A stretch of 64,000 nucleotides of DNA from Mycobacterium adipatum (GCF_001644575.1 NZ_CP015596.1:682001-746000); one strand, 5' to 3'. Numbered from the stretch's first letter, positions 37,280 through 46,109 are shown. The notes: generated by a model from the sequence alone, not told the origin. Translations and numbers: made by a program.

Positions 37280-37292
37280 AGAACGATGATAG
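37268..37292. promoter_or_regulatory. Degenerate copy of the ArsR palindrome over the araC-type start
   Basis: TATCGCC (37271-37277) and CGATGATAG (37284-37292) match the inner left and most of the right arm of the operator at 35459, with the same spacing and the same position over a start codon. Confidence 0.45.
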
Positions 37293-37387
37293 CGTCCATT
37301 ATTGATCGCTTGAGGGCGTTGCCACCCATGAAACCCGATGGATCGGGGCACCTATGGCCGTCGTCCGCCGAGGGAAAGGGGTCTGCA

Positions 37388-37880
37388 GTGCTGATGAATC
37401 GGGCGGAGACAGCCCTGATCAACTCGCCACCGCGGCGGTGGCTTCAACGTCTCTACGAGGTGCTGGTACTGCTGCGCTTCGGCGGCCGGCTCCTCCCGGG
37501 CAGCAGAGCCCTCGAAATCGGCTGCGGATCGGGCTACGGCTCTGAGCTGGTGTTGCAGCGATTCGGCGCCACCCGGATCGACGCGATCGACCTGGACCCG
37601 GCGATGATCCACTGGGCCAGCGAGCGGCTCGCCTTCTAGGGTGACCGGGTCACCCTGTTCCAGGGCAGCGCCACTGACCTTCGGGCCGCGCTGAACGCCG
37701 ACGACGACAGCTACGACGCGGTGTTCGACTTCGGGATCATTCATCACATCCCGGACTGGCGCGCCGCGGTGGCCGAAGCCGCCAGGGTGCTCACCCCCGG
37801 TGGACGGTTTTACTTCGAAGAAGTCACCTCCCACGCCCTGGAACGCCTCACCTACCGGAGGTTGTTCGACCACCCCACCG
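37388..37880 (+). pseudogene. Class I SAM-dependent methyltransferase, interrupted and truncated
   Basis: A GTG start at 37388 (AAGGGG upstream) opens a frame with motif I EIGCGSGYG, then IDAIDLDPAMI, an in-frame TAG at 37637-37639, and continues in the same frame with GDRVTLFQGSATDL, DAVFDFGIIHHIPDW and VLTPGGRFYFEE. The stop sits where one residue is expected. After about 37880 the similarity changes abruptly to an IS3-type transposase, so the C-terminus is lost. Both defects indicate a dead gene. Confidence 0.7.
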
Positions 37881-38510
37881 GCGACCGGCATCTACGGCCT
37901 GCCCGGACCGGTGCGGGTCAAGCGACTGCGCGGCGTGGCCACCGCCGATGATCTGGTCAACCGCAAGTTCCACCGGCTCGCACCAAATGAGGTGTGGGAC
38001 AACGAAATCACGCAACACCGTACGCGTGAAGGGTGGCTGTACTGCTGCGCAGTGCTTGATGCGTTCAGCCGCAGGATTGTGGGCTGGTCGATAGATTCGA
38101 AGGCCGAGGCCACACTTGTGGTCGACGCGTTGGGTATGACCATTCGCAATCGCCGGCCCACTTCTGGTGGCATCGTCCACGCCGACCACGGAACTCATTT
38201 CACCTCATGCGTTTTCGGGGAGAAGATCCGACTGTATCCGTCGTTCGGATCGACTGCTGACGGCCCAGATAATGCTATGACGGAGAGCTTCAGGTCCTCG
38301 ATGCAAGATCGAGCTCCTTGATCGCCAGAAGTGGAAGACCCGCGTCGAGCTGGCCAACGCGATCTTCGACTACATTGTGAGATCTTCCACCATCGGCAGC
38401 GCCGCCACTCAGCCTTGGGCTACCGCACCCCGATCGAGTACGAACTATCCTTCACCAACGACACCCTTACCGCCGTCAGTTACCCACCGCGACTGGAACC
38501 CAACAGGTAG
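37881..38510 (+). mobile_element. IS3-family transposase (OrfB) remnant
   Basis: Fragment of an rve/DDE integrase: ADDLVNRKFHRLAPNEVW, REGWLYCCAVLDAFSRRIVGWSID, then GIVHADHGTHFTS (second Asp) and NAMTESFRSSMQ (Glu region). After 38315 two further frame changes are needed to read LLDRQKWKTRVELANAIFDY and HHRQRRHSALGYRTPIEYE. The first Asp region is partly present, the N-terminus and OrfA are missing, and I see no terminal inverted repeats. It is an old, inactive relic that abuts the truncated methyltransferase. Confidence 0.75.
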
Positions 38511-38659
38511 GGCAGATCAAGATGTCACCCCTTCGTGCAGCAGATCCGCCATTGAAGTCTCCAGCGCCACAACACCCAGATCTTTAGGCCGGCGAGTATC
38601 TTCGAATCTCCCTCACGACATCATTGTGCGGCGTGAACGAAGCAGCGCGACTAGATCAT

Positions 38660-38685
38660 CTACTATCTCGGTACAGAGATAGTAG
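38660..38685. promoter_or_regulatory. Perfect dyad CTACTATCTC-N6-GAGATAGTAG
   Basis: Two perfect 10-base arms; the inner GTAC is also symmetric. It lies 68 bp upstream of the GTG of the MPT63-like gene and just before an in-frame ATG at 38690. Related to the dyad at 34159. Confidence 0.7.
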
Positions 38686-38752
38686 GTGGATGCTAAATGC
38701 CCCAGTCACTGCACAGTCCAGTGGACACAGCAGCAAGGTCGAAGGAGCAGAT

Positions 38753-39332
38753 GTGCGCAGATTTGGTTTGGTGACGGTGCTGGCGTCGGTAATAGCGATG
38801 GTGAGCTTCGGATTCTCAGGAGTGGCCGCTGCAGAGCGTGGTGTGCATCGCTTCGAAGTCTCACCAACAGGTCGTCGATGGCGGCGGCCTGCTTGACTGG
38901 TCGGTGACGGGCCTCAAGGTAAGTGCCGATAAGGCCCCTGGCTATCCGCTGGCCGGGCAACTCTGGGAGGCAACTGCAACCGTCACAGCGGCCTCTGGCA
39001 CCGCTACGCCGGTCATCCCGAATTTTTGGGCAACCTCTAAAGGCACCAGATACCCAGTGCTGTGGCAAGTAGCGACCGCGCAGGGCATTTCCGGGGCAAC
39101 GTTGGCTCAGGGTCAGACCTCGGCCGGCAAGATTTACTTCGATGTCACCGGCGCTGCCCCCATGGCTGTCACCTATACGGCTGGCGGCGCGGAGCCGTTG
39201 ATGTGGTGTTGCGGTGACGCCATGATGGCGATGCCGATGGACAAATGCCCGTGCTGCGTCGGTATGCAGGAACCGTGTCCTTGCTGCGTTGGTATGAAGG
39301 AACCATGCCCGTGCTGTTCTGCGAAGATGTGA
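38753..39332 (+). pseudogene. MPT63-like secreted protein with Cys-rich metal-binding tail (apparent frameshift)
   Basis: GTG 38753 (GAAGGAG upstream) opens a signal peptide (VRRFGLVTVLASVIAMVSFG, cleavage near GVAAAERG). The frame must shift near 38860 to continue as an MPT63/DUF1942 domain: LLDWSVTGLKVSADKAPGYP, QLWEATATVTAASGTATPV, ISGATLAQGQTSAGKIYFDVTG. Past the normal MPT63 end the protein adds about 40 residues with CC, MPMDKCPCCVGM and two further xPCPCC repeats. That tail should bind copper or zinc. Without the frameshift correction only a truncated start at 38838 lacking the signal peptide is open. It could be a sequencing error, since the rest is intact. Confidence 0.65.
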
Positions 39333-40022
39333 CCGAACTCCCGATGGGTTGAGTGGCTCACCCGTCGTCGATGTTGGCGACGACTAATAGCGCGATCATG
39401 GAAGGGGCTGACGTCAGGAGCGTTGGGTCGCCCCTGCGGCTGCCCTGCGTCCGCGTCGTTGCTAAGAAGCGTAGCAAGAACGTCCGCGCCTGCACCGATG
39501 CCGGTCTCAGCGATGTCAACGTTTGTGCAGGTGCGCCAAGTCTCGTCGCTGCCGAATTGGCACTTATCACTCACCGGGCCGCCGCCTTCCCAGAGCCGTT
39601 GCCGAGGGGTACTTGCCATGGAGGAACGCAGTTTCAACAGGAGAGACCTGTCAAGAACTTGTCCCGCGCAAACCCTAGGGTTGCTGAGACGTTCGATTGA
39701 CCCAACCCCAACATCCCGATCCGGCTGATCGCACATCCTTGGTCATCCGTGGCGCTGCACAAGCCCTGGCCTGGCCCGGCCGCTGTCGGAGAACCGCCGA
39801 ACAGAGCCATACATCGCGGTTGCGGCGAGGCGTTGCCGCCCGTTAGGCGGCGATCTGGCCGGGTGCTGCGAAGGGTATCGAAGGGCCGAGAAGGCCCTTA
39901 ATCAAATCTTCATCAGAACACGAACCGGCGCATACACGGCTTATTGAGGCTGGACTGAGGCGGTGATAGAGCTTGCCGCATCGACGCGTGGCGTCGCGAT
40001 GCTCTATAAGAAAGGATGTGCG
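39333..40022. other. Gap before the DUF305 gene
   Basis: About 690 bp without a convincing gene. The only structure I can name is the response-regulator-type repeat at 39897-39916. Frames on both strands lack motifs and ribosome sites. Confidence 0.4.
39897..39916 (+). promoter_or_regulatory. Direct-repeat site for the adjacent response regulator (site 1)
   Basis: CTTAATCAAATCTTCATCAG. Matches the sites at 42712 and 52974 in layout: two CTTnATC-like half-sites 11 bp apart, typical of OmpR-family tandem binding. It lies about 107 bp upstream of the DUF305 lipoprotein gene. Confidence 0.6.
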
Positions 40023-40703
40023 ATGCAGCACAAGAGAAATGGTCTAGGGATTGCGGCGTTAGCGGTGTCGGCCCTGTTTCTCGGCGCGTGTTCGAATGCG
40101 GCAACAGGCTCTCAGTCATCGACCAGCAGTACCTCGGCGGCAGCATCGGCATCGCCGAGCGCTGCGAACAGCGACGCTACCCACAACGACGCTGACGTGA
40201 CGTTCGCCCAAGGCATGATTCCTCATCACCAGCAGGCGATCGAGATGAGCGACATGCTCCTCGGTAAGCAAGGCATCGATCCCGAGGTCATCTCACTGGC
40301 GAATGAAATCAAGAACGCACAAGGCCCTGAGATCGAGACGATGCAGGGCTGGCTCCAGGAGTGGGGAGCGTCGTCCTCGCCTGCACCTGTGCCGACCAGC
40401 ACCGCAATGCCTGGCCACAACATGCCCGGCCACCAGATGCCTAGCGGAGACATGCCTGGTATGGGCAGCGCCGGCCACGGCATGATGTCGGAAGCCGACA
40501 TGGCTGCGCTGCAGAACGCGCAGGGTGCGGAGGCGAGCCGACTTTTCTTGACGCAGATGATCGCCCATCACAAGGGCGCAATCATGATGGCGCAGCAGGA
40601 GATCGACAACGGCCGGTTCCCGGCGGCGGTCGAGATGGCGCGAAACATCGTCTCCTCTCAACAAACAGAGATCGACACGATGCAGGCAATGCTGGATAAG
40701 TGA
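40023..40703 (+). CDS. DUF305-family lipoprotein, Met/His-rich
   Basis: 226-residue lipoprotein (lipobox LFLGACSN near residue 21). The DUF305 domain is recognisable from two repeated blocks: FAQGMIPHHQQAIEMSDMLL and FLTQMIAHHKGAIMMAQQEI. Between them is a Met/His-rich stretch (MPGHNMPGHQMP, then GHGMM) of the type that binds Cu(I). ATG 40023 has GAAAGGATG upstream. Members are often found with copper resistance genes. The response-regulator-type repeat upstream and the adjacent two-component system suggest that it is induced by that system. Confidence 0.87.
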   Translation: MQHKRNGLGIAALAVSALFLGACSNAATGSQSSTSSTSAAASASPSAANSDATHNDADVTFAQGMIPHHQQAIEMSDMLLGKQGIDPEVISLANEIKNAQGPEIETMQGWLQEWGASSSPAPVPTSTAMPGHNMPGHQMPSGDMPGMGSAGHGMMSEADMAALQNAQGAEASRLFLTQMIAHHKGAIMMAQQEIDNGRFPAAVEMARNIVSSQQTEIDTMQAMLDK

Positions 40704-40722
40704 CAGGTCAGAGGCACGATGG

Positions 40723-41907
40723 TCAGGTCCGCGCTGGGGCACCCGTAACAGGGAACTCGTCGGCGCGTACCTGAGCAGCGGGTAAGTCGACGGTGAATGT
40801 TGCACCGGCGCCAAGTCCTGGGCTCGCTACGGAGATGGATCCGCCGTGGGCCTGGACCAGCGCTTTGGCGATGGCGAGCCCTAGACCGGCGCCGCCGTGC
40901 TCGCGGTCGCGGGCGGCATCTGCCCGATAGAACCGCTCGAACAGTCGGGCGAGGTGCTCGGGGGCAATTCCTTCACCGGTGTCGGCGACGGCGATGCTCA
41001 ACCGGTCGCCGTCGCGGACACAGCTGAGGTCAACCTGTCCGCCGGGCGGCGTGTGCCGCAGCGCATTGTCCAGCAGATTTCCCAGCACTTGGGAGAGCCT
41101 TTGCTCATCGGCCCACAGCGGCGGCAGCGCCTGCTGGAGGTGTACGCGGAGCGCAACCCCTTTGATGTCGTAGCGTTCCTGGACCGCGGCCACGGATTGG
41201 CGCGTCAAACGGTCGACGTCAATGGTGGCGTATGACATGGAAACCGAGCTCTCCTCGGCCTTGGCCAGCGCCGCGACATCATCGGAGAACCGCACCAGCC
41301 GGCGGGTCTGGTCGCGCAGCATGGCCGCCGTCTGCGGCGTCAACGTGCGCACCCCGTCTTCGAGGGCTTCGATATAGGCCTCCAGCACCGCGACCGGTGT
41401 GCGGATCTCGTGCGCCAAGTCTCCGAACAGTCGCTGTCGTGTCGAATCAACCGCTTGGAGCCGGGAAGCCATCTGATTGAAGGCGGTCGAGAGCGCGTCG
41501 AAATCGTCGCCGAGGCGTGGCGATGACACACGAATCTCGTAGTTTCCTTGAGCGACATCGGTGGCGGCGGAGGCGACCTCGGTGATGGAGCGTTGGAGTC
41601 GTCGACTGACGTAGAAGCTGACGGCGAGCGCGGCCAGTGCCGACACCGCTAGGGCGCCCCCGATGGACATGACCGTGGCGTAGCCGTAGGCCTCCTCGGC
41701 ATGCACTTCCTCTGGCGAGTTCATCGGCACCCCCGCGAGGTGAAGATGCTCGCGAAACAGGGGAGGGCCGACGACGGCGGCCACCACTGCGGTCGTCGCG
41801 GCCCCGGCGACCAACACGATGGCTTGGGCTGCCAGCAGCCGCAGGCCGATACCGGGACGACCCCACCGTCGACGTCGGCGAGGAGTGGGGGCAGGCGGGG
41901 GAGTCAC
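40723..41907 (-). CDS. Sensor histidine kinase
   Basis: 394-residue membrane kinase: helix 1 (LAAQAIVLVAGAATTAVVAAVV), a short external loop of about 35 residues rich in His, Met and Glu (REHLHLAGVPMNSPEEVHAEE), helix 2, HAMP linker, HisKA with LAHEIRTPVAVLEAYIE (phosphorylated His), and HATPase with NLLDNALRHT, DTGEGIAPEH and GGAGLGLAIAKAL. The loop composition is compatible with metal sensing but is not proof. Its start overlaps the response regulator stop by 4 bp, so the pair is co-translated. Confidence 0.88.
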   Translation of the reverse strand: MTPPPAPTPRRRRRWGRPGIGLRLLAAQAIVLVAGAATTAVVAAVVGPPLFREHLHLAGVPMNSPEEVHAEEAYGYATVMSIGGALAVSALAALAVSFYVSRRLQRSITEVASAATDVAQGNYEIRVSSPRLGDDFDALSTAFNQMASRLQAVDSTRQRLFGDLAHEIRTPVAVLEAYIEALEDGVRTLTPQTAAMLRDQTRRLVRFSDDVAALAKAEESSVSMSYATIDVDRLTRQSVAAVQERYDIKGVALRVHLQQALPPLWADEQRLSQVLGNLLDNALRHTPPGGQVDLSCVRDGDRLSIAVADTGEGIAPEHLARLFERFYRADAARDREHGGAGLGLAIAKALVQAHGGSISVASPGLGAGATFTVDLPAAQVRADEFPVTGAPART

Positions 41908-42659
41908 TGTCCGGTTCCCATCCGGTATCCGACTCCCCGCACGGTGGCGATGTAGCGGGGAGAGGCTGCGTCGTCGCCCAATTTGCGCCGCAGATGGCCG
42001 ATGTGGACATCGACGAGATGCTCGTTGCCGACCCAGGGTCCGTCGCGCACGATTTCGAGTAGTTGTCGCCGGCTGAGCACATTGCCCGGCCGGCCGGAGA
42101 GAGCTTCGAGAATGTCGAATTCTGTACGAGTCAACAAGATTTGTTCGTCGTCGATGCGTACCTCGCGGGCGGCGACGTCGATGCTCAGCGCGCCGAAGCG
42201 ACGAGGTGGCGTGACGTCAGTCTCGGCGGTTGTGGCGGCTGATTGCAGGACGCGGGGTCGACGCAGCATGGCGCGAATGCGCGCGACGAGTTCGCGCGGG
42301 CTGAAGGGTTTGGTGATGTAGTCGTCGGCGCCGACGGTGAGGCCAAGGACTGTGTCGATTTCGGTGTCGCGGGCGGTGAGCATGACGATGTAGGCGTCGG
42401 AGAATGTACGCAGCTGCCTGCAGACTTCCAATCCATCGATGCCGGGCAATCCGATGTCGAGGATGACGACATCGGGGTCGAGGTCGCGTGCGACGGCGAT
42501 CGCGTCGACGCCGTTGGCGGCCACGACTGCCTCGAACTGCTCGCGTTCCAGATAGCTGGCCACCACTTCGGCCAGGGGCAGTTCGTCGTCGACGACCAGG
42601 GCGCGGTATCCCTTCGCCTTGTCAGGCGGTGTACCCGGAGGGTGCTCCATGGTCATCAT
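41904..42659 (-). CDS. OmpR-family response regulator
   Basis: 251-residue regulator. Receiver domain: VVDDELPLAEVV (acidic pair), VVILDIGLPGIDGLEV (phosphorylated Asp), MLTARD and DDYITKPFSPRELVARI (Lys). The C-terminal winged helix has LTRTEFDILEALSGRPGNVLSR, VDVHIGHLRRKLGD and TVRGVGYRMG. The first start at 42659 or the second Met a few residues later is used. A 20-bp tandem repeat 53 bp upstream resembles sites before the DUF305 gene and near LDT 3, suggesting autoregulation. Confidence 0.9.
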   Translation of the reverse strand: MMTMEHPPGTPPDKAKGYRALVVDDELPLAEVVASYLEREQFEAVVAANGVDAIAVARDLDPDVVILDIGLPGIDGLEVCRQLRTFSDAYIVMLTARDTEIDTVLGLTVGADDYITKPFSPRELVARIRAMLRRPRVLQSAATTAETDVTPPRRFGALSIDVAAREVRIDDEQILLTRTEFDILEALSGRPGNVLSRRQLLEIVRDGPWVGNEHLVDVHIGHLRRKLGDDAASPRYIATVRGVGYRMGTGQ

Positions 42660-42711
42660 GGTGCCTGCTGATGCGGGTGCGGCGGCGCGCGACTGCCGGA
42701 GCGGCGGCGAT

Positions 42712-42731
42712 CTTCAGCAGATCTTTATCAG
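42712..42731 (+). promoter_or_regulatory. Direct-repeat site for the response regulator (site 2)
   Basis: CTTCAGCAGATCTTTATCAG, in the divergent region between the response regulator gene and the small membrane protein gene at 42789. Confidence 0.6.
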
Positions 42732-42788
42732 ACTCATACCGATTGCGTCCTGGGGGCGGGAGACGCTCACTGTGGAGGTGGGCCTGAC

Positions 42789-43055
42789 ATGCGCTGGCTG
42801 ATGGACGTCTGCCCGGACAGTCTGGGATGGGAAGCGTGGCTGATCCTGTGCGCCGTCATTGTCGTGCTGTGGGCCGCCGCTATCGCCGGCGCAACGGCAC
42901 TGTTTCACGCTTCCGCGCGGCCGCGCCACGGCGACCGGCGTGAGGCACTGAAGGAACGTTTTCCACCAGCGGCCTCTCCGGAGAGGACTGACCCGTCAGA
43001 GGCGCACCCTGCCCACGGCTCGCCGCGAGGTGTTAGTACTCGATCAAGCGCGTGA
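42789..43055 (+). CDS. Small single-helix membrane protein
   Basis: 88-residue protein beginning MRWLMDVCPDSLGWEAW, with one membrane helix (LILCAVIVVLWAAAIAGATALF) and a hydrophilic Pro/Arg/Ser tail. Short proteins with a Trp-rich start and one helix are common in actinobacterial copper and two-component loci, but I know no function. It is divergent from the response regulator and its end overlaps the convergent NlpC/P60 gene by 23 bp. Confidence 0.65.
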   Translation: MRWLMDVCPDSLGWEAWLILCAVIVVLWAAAIAGATALFHASARPRHGDRREALKERFPPAASPERTDPSEAHPAHGSPRGVSTRSSA

Positions 43056-44442
43056 CGTAGGGCGTCATGCCGGAGGTGCGTACGGGGGAGATTTTGACCA
43101 CTGATCCCGTGTAGGGAGCTTCGATCATCATGCCGTCGCCGAGGTACATGGCTTCGTGCTGGCTGGCGTTGGGGCCATAGAAGATGAGGTCACCGCGTTG
43201 CATCTGCGATGACGGTACTTTGCGGCCGGCGTTGTATTGAGATCCGGAGTAGTGGTCGAGTTTGATGCCCACGCCGGCGAAGGCGTAGAGCATGAGGCCG
43301 GAGCAGTCGAAGCCGACGGTGCCGGCTCCTTGATCGATTCCCCGAGCGGGTCCGTTGGCGTTGCCACCGCCCCATGAGTAAGGAACGCCGAGCTGGGACA
43401 TGGCGCGCCGGATCACGAACTCAGAGGCTTGGCGGCCGTACAGGCGGGGGATGCGTCCGTTGGTGATGCCGGGATCGGCGGCGGCGGTCGCCGGGGAGAG
43501 GATGCCCAGTTTGACGAGGAAGCTTCGGCCCATGTCGGCGGTGAGTTGCAGCGAGGTCGCCATGATTTTGAGGATCGTGTTGATGATGGCTATGGGGTCG
43601 CCGGTCACATTGGCGCTGGGCACCATCGGCAGCGTGGTGTCCCACTGGCCGGTGCCCGCGCTGTCTGCCGGTGCCGGGGTGGAGCGGTCCCATTGGCCGC
43701 TCGGCGGGATTGTGGCGCTGGGTTGCGCGGCGCCGGGCTGCTGAGCGGTAGCTGCGCCTGGTCGGGCAGCATTGAGTCGGGTTTGGGCGGCGTCGCGTTC
43801 GCCGGCCAGCCGTTCGAGGTCGGACTGTTGATCGGTGAATGCGCGTTGCGTGGCAACGAGTTCGGCGACTGCGTCGTCTTGTCGTCGTTGAGCGTCGGCT
43901 GCTGCTGCGTCGGCGTCCAGGCGGGCCTGCTTGGCGGCTGAGAGTTTGTTGGCGCGTTCGGTCTGGCTTTGGCGAAGATCGTCTTTGACCCTGCTGAAGG
44001 CGATGAGATAGGTCTGCTGCGTCGATGCTGCTGAGAGGATGTCTTCGGGGCTAGTTGCCAGCGGCAGTGCGCGGGAGGGACCGTTCATGTAGGTGGAGGC
44101 GGCGAACTCGTCGAAACGCTGCTGCGTGGCGTCGATGGCGGTCTGGCTGTCGGCGAGTGCTTTTTCGCTGTCGGCGAGTCTGCGGTGCGCCTCGGAGACC
44201 GCCTCGCGGGCGGACGCAAGCTCCACCAGGGCCCGATTGACGCTCTCCTGTCGGTGTTGGATGTCCGCGCCGATGTCGGCGACGTGCTGGTTGGCTTCGG
44301 CGACGGCGGCGACAAGTTCTGCGACCGTTTCGTTGCCACCATCACGATCGCTTCCGTGCCTGGCCGTGGCGATGCCCGAGGGGTGAAGCACCAGCATTGA
44401 CGCCAGCGCCCCGGCGGTGAGAAGTGACGTGAAGCGCTGCAT
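43033..44442 (-). CDS. RipA-like NlpC/P60 peptidoglycan endopeptidase (intact paralogue)
   Basis: 469-residue exported enzyme: signal peptide, a coiled coil of about 200 residues rich in Ala, Gln and Glu, a Pro/Thr linker with two GQWD repeats, and an NlpC/P60 domain. The catalytic Cys is in VGFDCSGLMLYAF and His in ASQHEAMYLGDGM; SQLGVPYSWGGG is typical of the RipA/RipB group. It is full-length compared with RipA (472 residues). It is the template for recognising the stop codons in the copy at 13363. A strong TACGTAG operator lies 91 bp upstream. Confidence 0.9.
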   Translation of the reverse strand: MQRFTSLLTAGALASMLVLHPSGIATARHGSDRDGGNETVAELVAAVAEANQHVADIGADIQHRQESVNRALVELASAREAVSEAHRRLADSEKALADSQTAIDATQQRFDEFAASTYMNGPSRALPLATSPEDILSAASTQQTYLIAFSRVKDDLRQSQTERANKLSAAKQARLDADAAAADAQRRQDDAVAELVATQRAFTDQQSDLERLAGERDAAQTRLNAARPGAATAQQPGAAQPSATIPPSGQWDRSTPAPADSAGTGQWDTTLPMVPSANVTGDPIAIINTILKIMATSLQLTADMGRSFLVKLGILSPATAAADPGITNGRIPRLYGRQASEFVIRRAMSQLGVPYSWGGGNANGPARGIDQGAGTVGFDCSGLMLYAFAGVGIKLDHYSGSQYNAGRKVPSSQMQRGDLIFYGPNASQHEAMYLGDGMMIEAPYTGSVVKISPVRTSGMTPYVTRLIEY

Positions 44443-44826
44443 CAGTTCTCCTGTGGGGTGGCTGCCGGTGGCCGCGAGTCTGGTCGGGGGCAGTGCGCCG
44501 AGGTGACATGTCCCACAGCTTTCTAGCGCTGTATCTACGTAGTTGCTTAGTACGTAGTTGGAACATACATCACTGCAGCATCAGGAGAAACGCCTGTCAC
44601 AGTCTCAACTCGGTAACACCTGAGCGGGCGGCAGCATGTGCTCTTGGGTCCGATAGGGCCGGGGCCTTGGACTGATTTCGATGGCGCACGCATGAGCGGA
44701 TCGACATCGGTGGCGCAGCCGCAGGGAGGTCCCGGCATCTGAGCTGTTGGCGTCTACATTAGGAAGCTGCAGGTGCCGCGCTGTGCGAATCGGCCACCTC
44801 GTCAGAGCGGGCAGGAGATGCGGCGG
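44443..44826. other. Divergent regulatory region
   Basis: About 384 bp between the NlpC/P60 gene and the third BlaI-type gene. It holds the operator at 44533-44561; nothing else is recognisable. Confidence 0.45.
44533..44561. promoter_or_regulatory. BlaI-type operator (site j)
   Basis: ATCTACGTAGTTGCTTAGTACGTAGTTGG. Two TACGTAG half-sites at 44536 and 44551; start-to-start distance is 15 bp here, not 11. It is 91 bp from the NlpC/P60 start and about 265 bp before the BlaI-type gene. Confidence 0.75.
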
Positions 44827-45192
44827 ATGGAACAGCGAGCTTTCGGCGATCTCGAAGCGGTGGTCATGGACTGGGTGTGGGACCACCAGGAGCCGGCCAC
44901 CGTGCGTGACGTGTTCGAGGACTTGTCTCAGCAGCGACCCATCGCGTACACCACCGTGTTGTCGACCATGGACAACCTGTATCGCAAGCGGTGGCTCAAA
45001 CGGCAGCGCAACGGCAAGGCCTACGTGTACCGGGCGGCGATGACTCGTGAGGAGCGGTCAGCGCGTCTGATGAAAGCCGCATTCGACTCCGGTGGCGATA
45101 CCAACACCGTGCTGGCATTTTTCCTTGAGCAGATGAGCGCAGAGCAATCCGCGCAGCTGAAGGCGGCCCTGCGTAAAGGCCGGCGGTCATGA
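44827..45192 (+). CDS. BlaI/MecI/CopY-family repressor (copy 3)
   Basis: 121-residue winged-helix repressor: [47 protein letters not shown], a basic wing and a helical tail. ATG 44827 is chosen because GCAGGAG is optimally spaced from it; ATG 44818 is too close. Its stop overlaps the M56 protease start by 4 bp, the same arrangement as copy 1. Similarity among the three copies is concentrated in the DNA-reading helix, consistent with one shared operator type. Confidence 0.88.
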   Translation: MEQRAFGDLEAVVMDWVWDHQEPATVRDVFEDLSQQRPIAYTTVLSTMDNLYRKRWLKRQRNGKAYVYRAAMTREERSARLMKAAFDSGGDTNTVLAFFLEQMSAEQSAQLKAALRKGRRS

Positions 45193-46109
45193 CGACGGCT
45201 CTGTGGCTGGTGCTCTACGGCGCCGTGCTGGCGTGGCTTGCTCCACCGGTACTGCGGCGCCTCACCGGTGGCGGAGTGAGTCCGTCTATGGGGGTGGCCG
45301 CCTGGCTGGCCACGGTTGCCGCCGTGCTTGCGGCGTGGCTGGCGGCAGTGGTGCTGGTGGTCAACGCGACGTCGAACAGCGTGCTGGACGGCTCGGTCGT
45401 GACCCTCTGCCTGGAACTGTTCGGGTTCTCCGATCACACCCCGCTGGCGGGGCGCCTGGGGTCCATCGCTCTTATCGGTGGGGGACTGCTGACCTCGGCG
45501 GTCGTGGCGCTGCGACTGGGACGCTGCCTGGCCAGACTGCGAACCCGAAGCCATGAGCACGCACAGGCCGCGCGGATCGTCGGTCGGCCCACCGACCATC
45601 CTCACGTCGTTGTCGTCGAGGCCGACCTTCCTGCCGCCTATTGTGTCATCGGCCGCCCCCATGCGATCGTCGTGACCTCGGCGGCCGTGAAATCGTTGAA
45701 CCGGGCGCAACTGAAAGCGGTTCTTGCGCACGAGGATGCCCACCTGTCAGGGCATCATCACCACATTCTCATGGTGCTACGTGCCCTCGCAGCCACCCTT
45801 CCTCGCCTTCCTCTGTTCGCCAGCGCGCATCAGGCTGTGGCGGAACTGCTGGAGATGTGTGCCGATGACACCGCCGCTCGCCGCGTCGGGACTCGTCCTT
45901 TACTCACGGGGTTGCTTGCGCTGGCCGGTCACCGACCTCCCGTGGCTGAAGGTCTGGCCGCTGCGGCAACGGCGGTCATCGTCCGAGCTGAGCGACTGGT
46001 CACCCCGAGCCGTCGGCACGTGCGGTGGAGTCACCGCGCGCTCCTGGTCGCCGCCATCACCACCATGCTCGCCACGCCGGCATTCATTCAGGTGCTCTGC
46101 CACCACTAG
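45189..46109 (+). CDS. M56-family membrane metallopeptidase (second copy)
   Basis: 306-residue membrane protein with N-terminal helices and the zinc-protease motif VLAHEDAHLSGHHHH (HExxH with adjacent His cluster), followed by LLEMCADDTAARR. A last hydrophobic segment ends the protein and there is no penicillin-binding sensor. The extra histidines after HEDAH (GHHHH) differ from the copy at 17471 (GRHAH) and could bind metal. It is translationally coupled to repressor copy 3 and should be its antirepressor. Confidence 0.85.
   Translation: MTTALWLVLYGAVLAWLAPPVLRRLTGGGVSPSMGVAAWLATVAAVLAAWLAAVVLVVNATSNSVLDGSVVTLCLELFGFSDHTPLAGRLGSIALIGGGLLTSAVVALRLGRCLARLRTRSHEHAQAARIVGRPTDHPHVVVVEADLPAAYCVIGRPHAIVVTSAAVKSLNRAQLKAVLAHEDAHLSGHHHHILMVLRALAATLPRLPLFASAHQAVAELLEMCADDTAARRVGTRPLLTGLLALAGHRPPVAEGLAAAATAVIVRAERLVTPSRRHVRWSHRALLVAAITTMLATPAFIQVLCHH

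Noticed and set aside
37091..37387. Longer start for the methyltransferase fragment
   Set aside because: The added sequence overlaps the AraC-type gene and has no protein-like features; GTG 37388 has a ribosome site.
39173..39736. 187-codon minus-strand frame across the end of the MPT63-like gene
   Set aside because: Overlaps the conserved domain in antisense; no motif.
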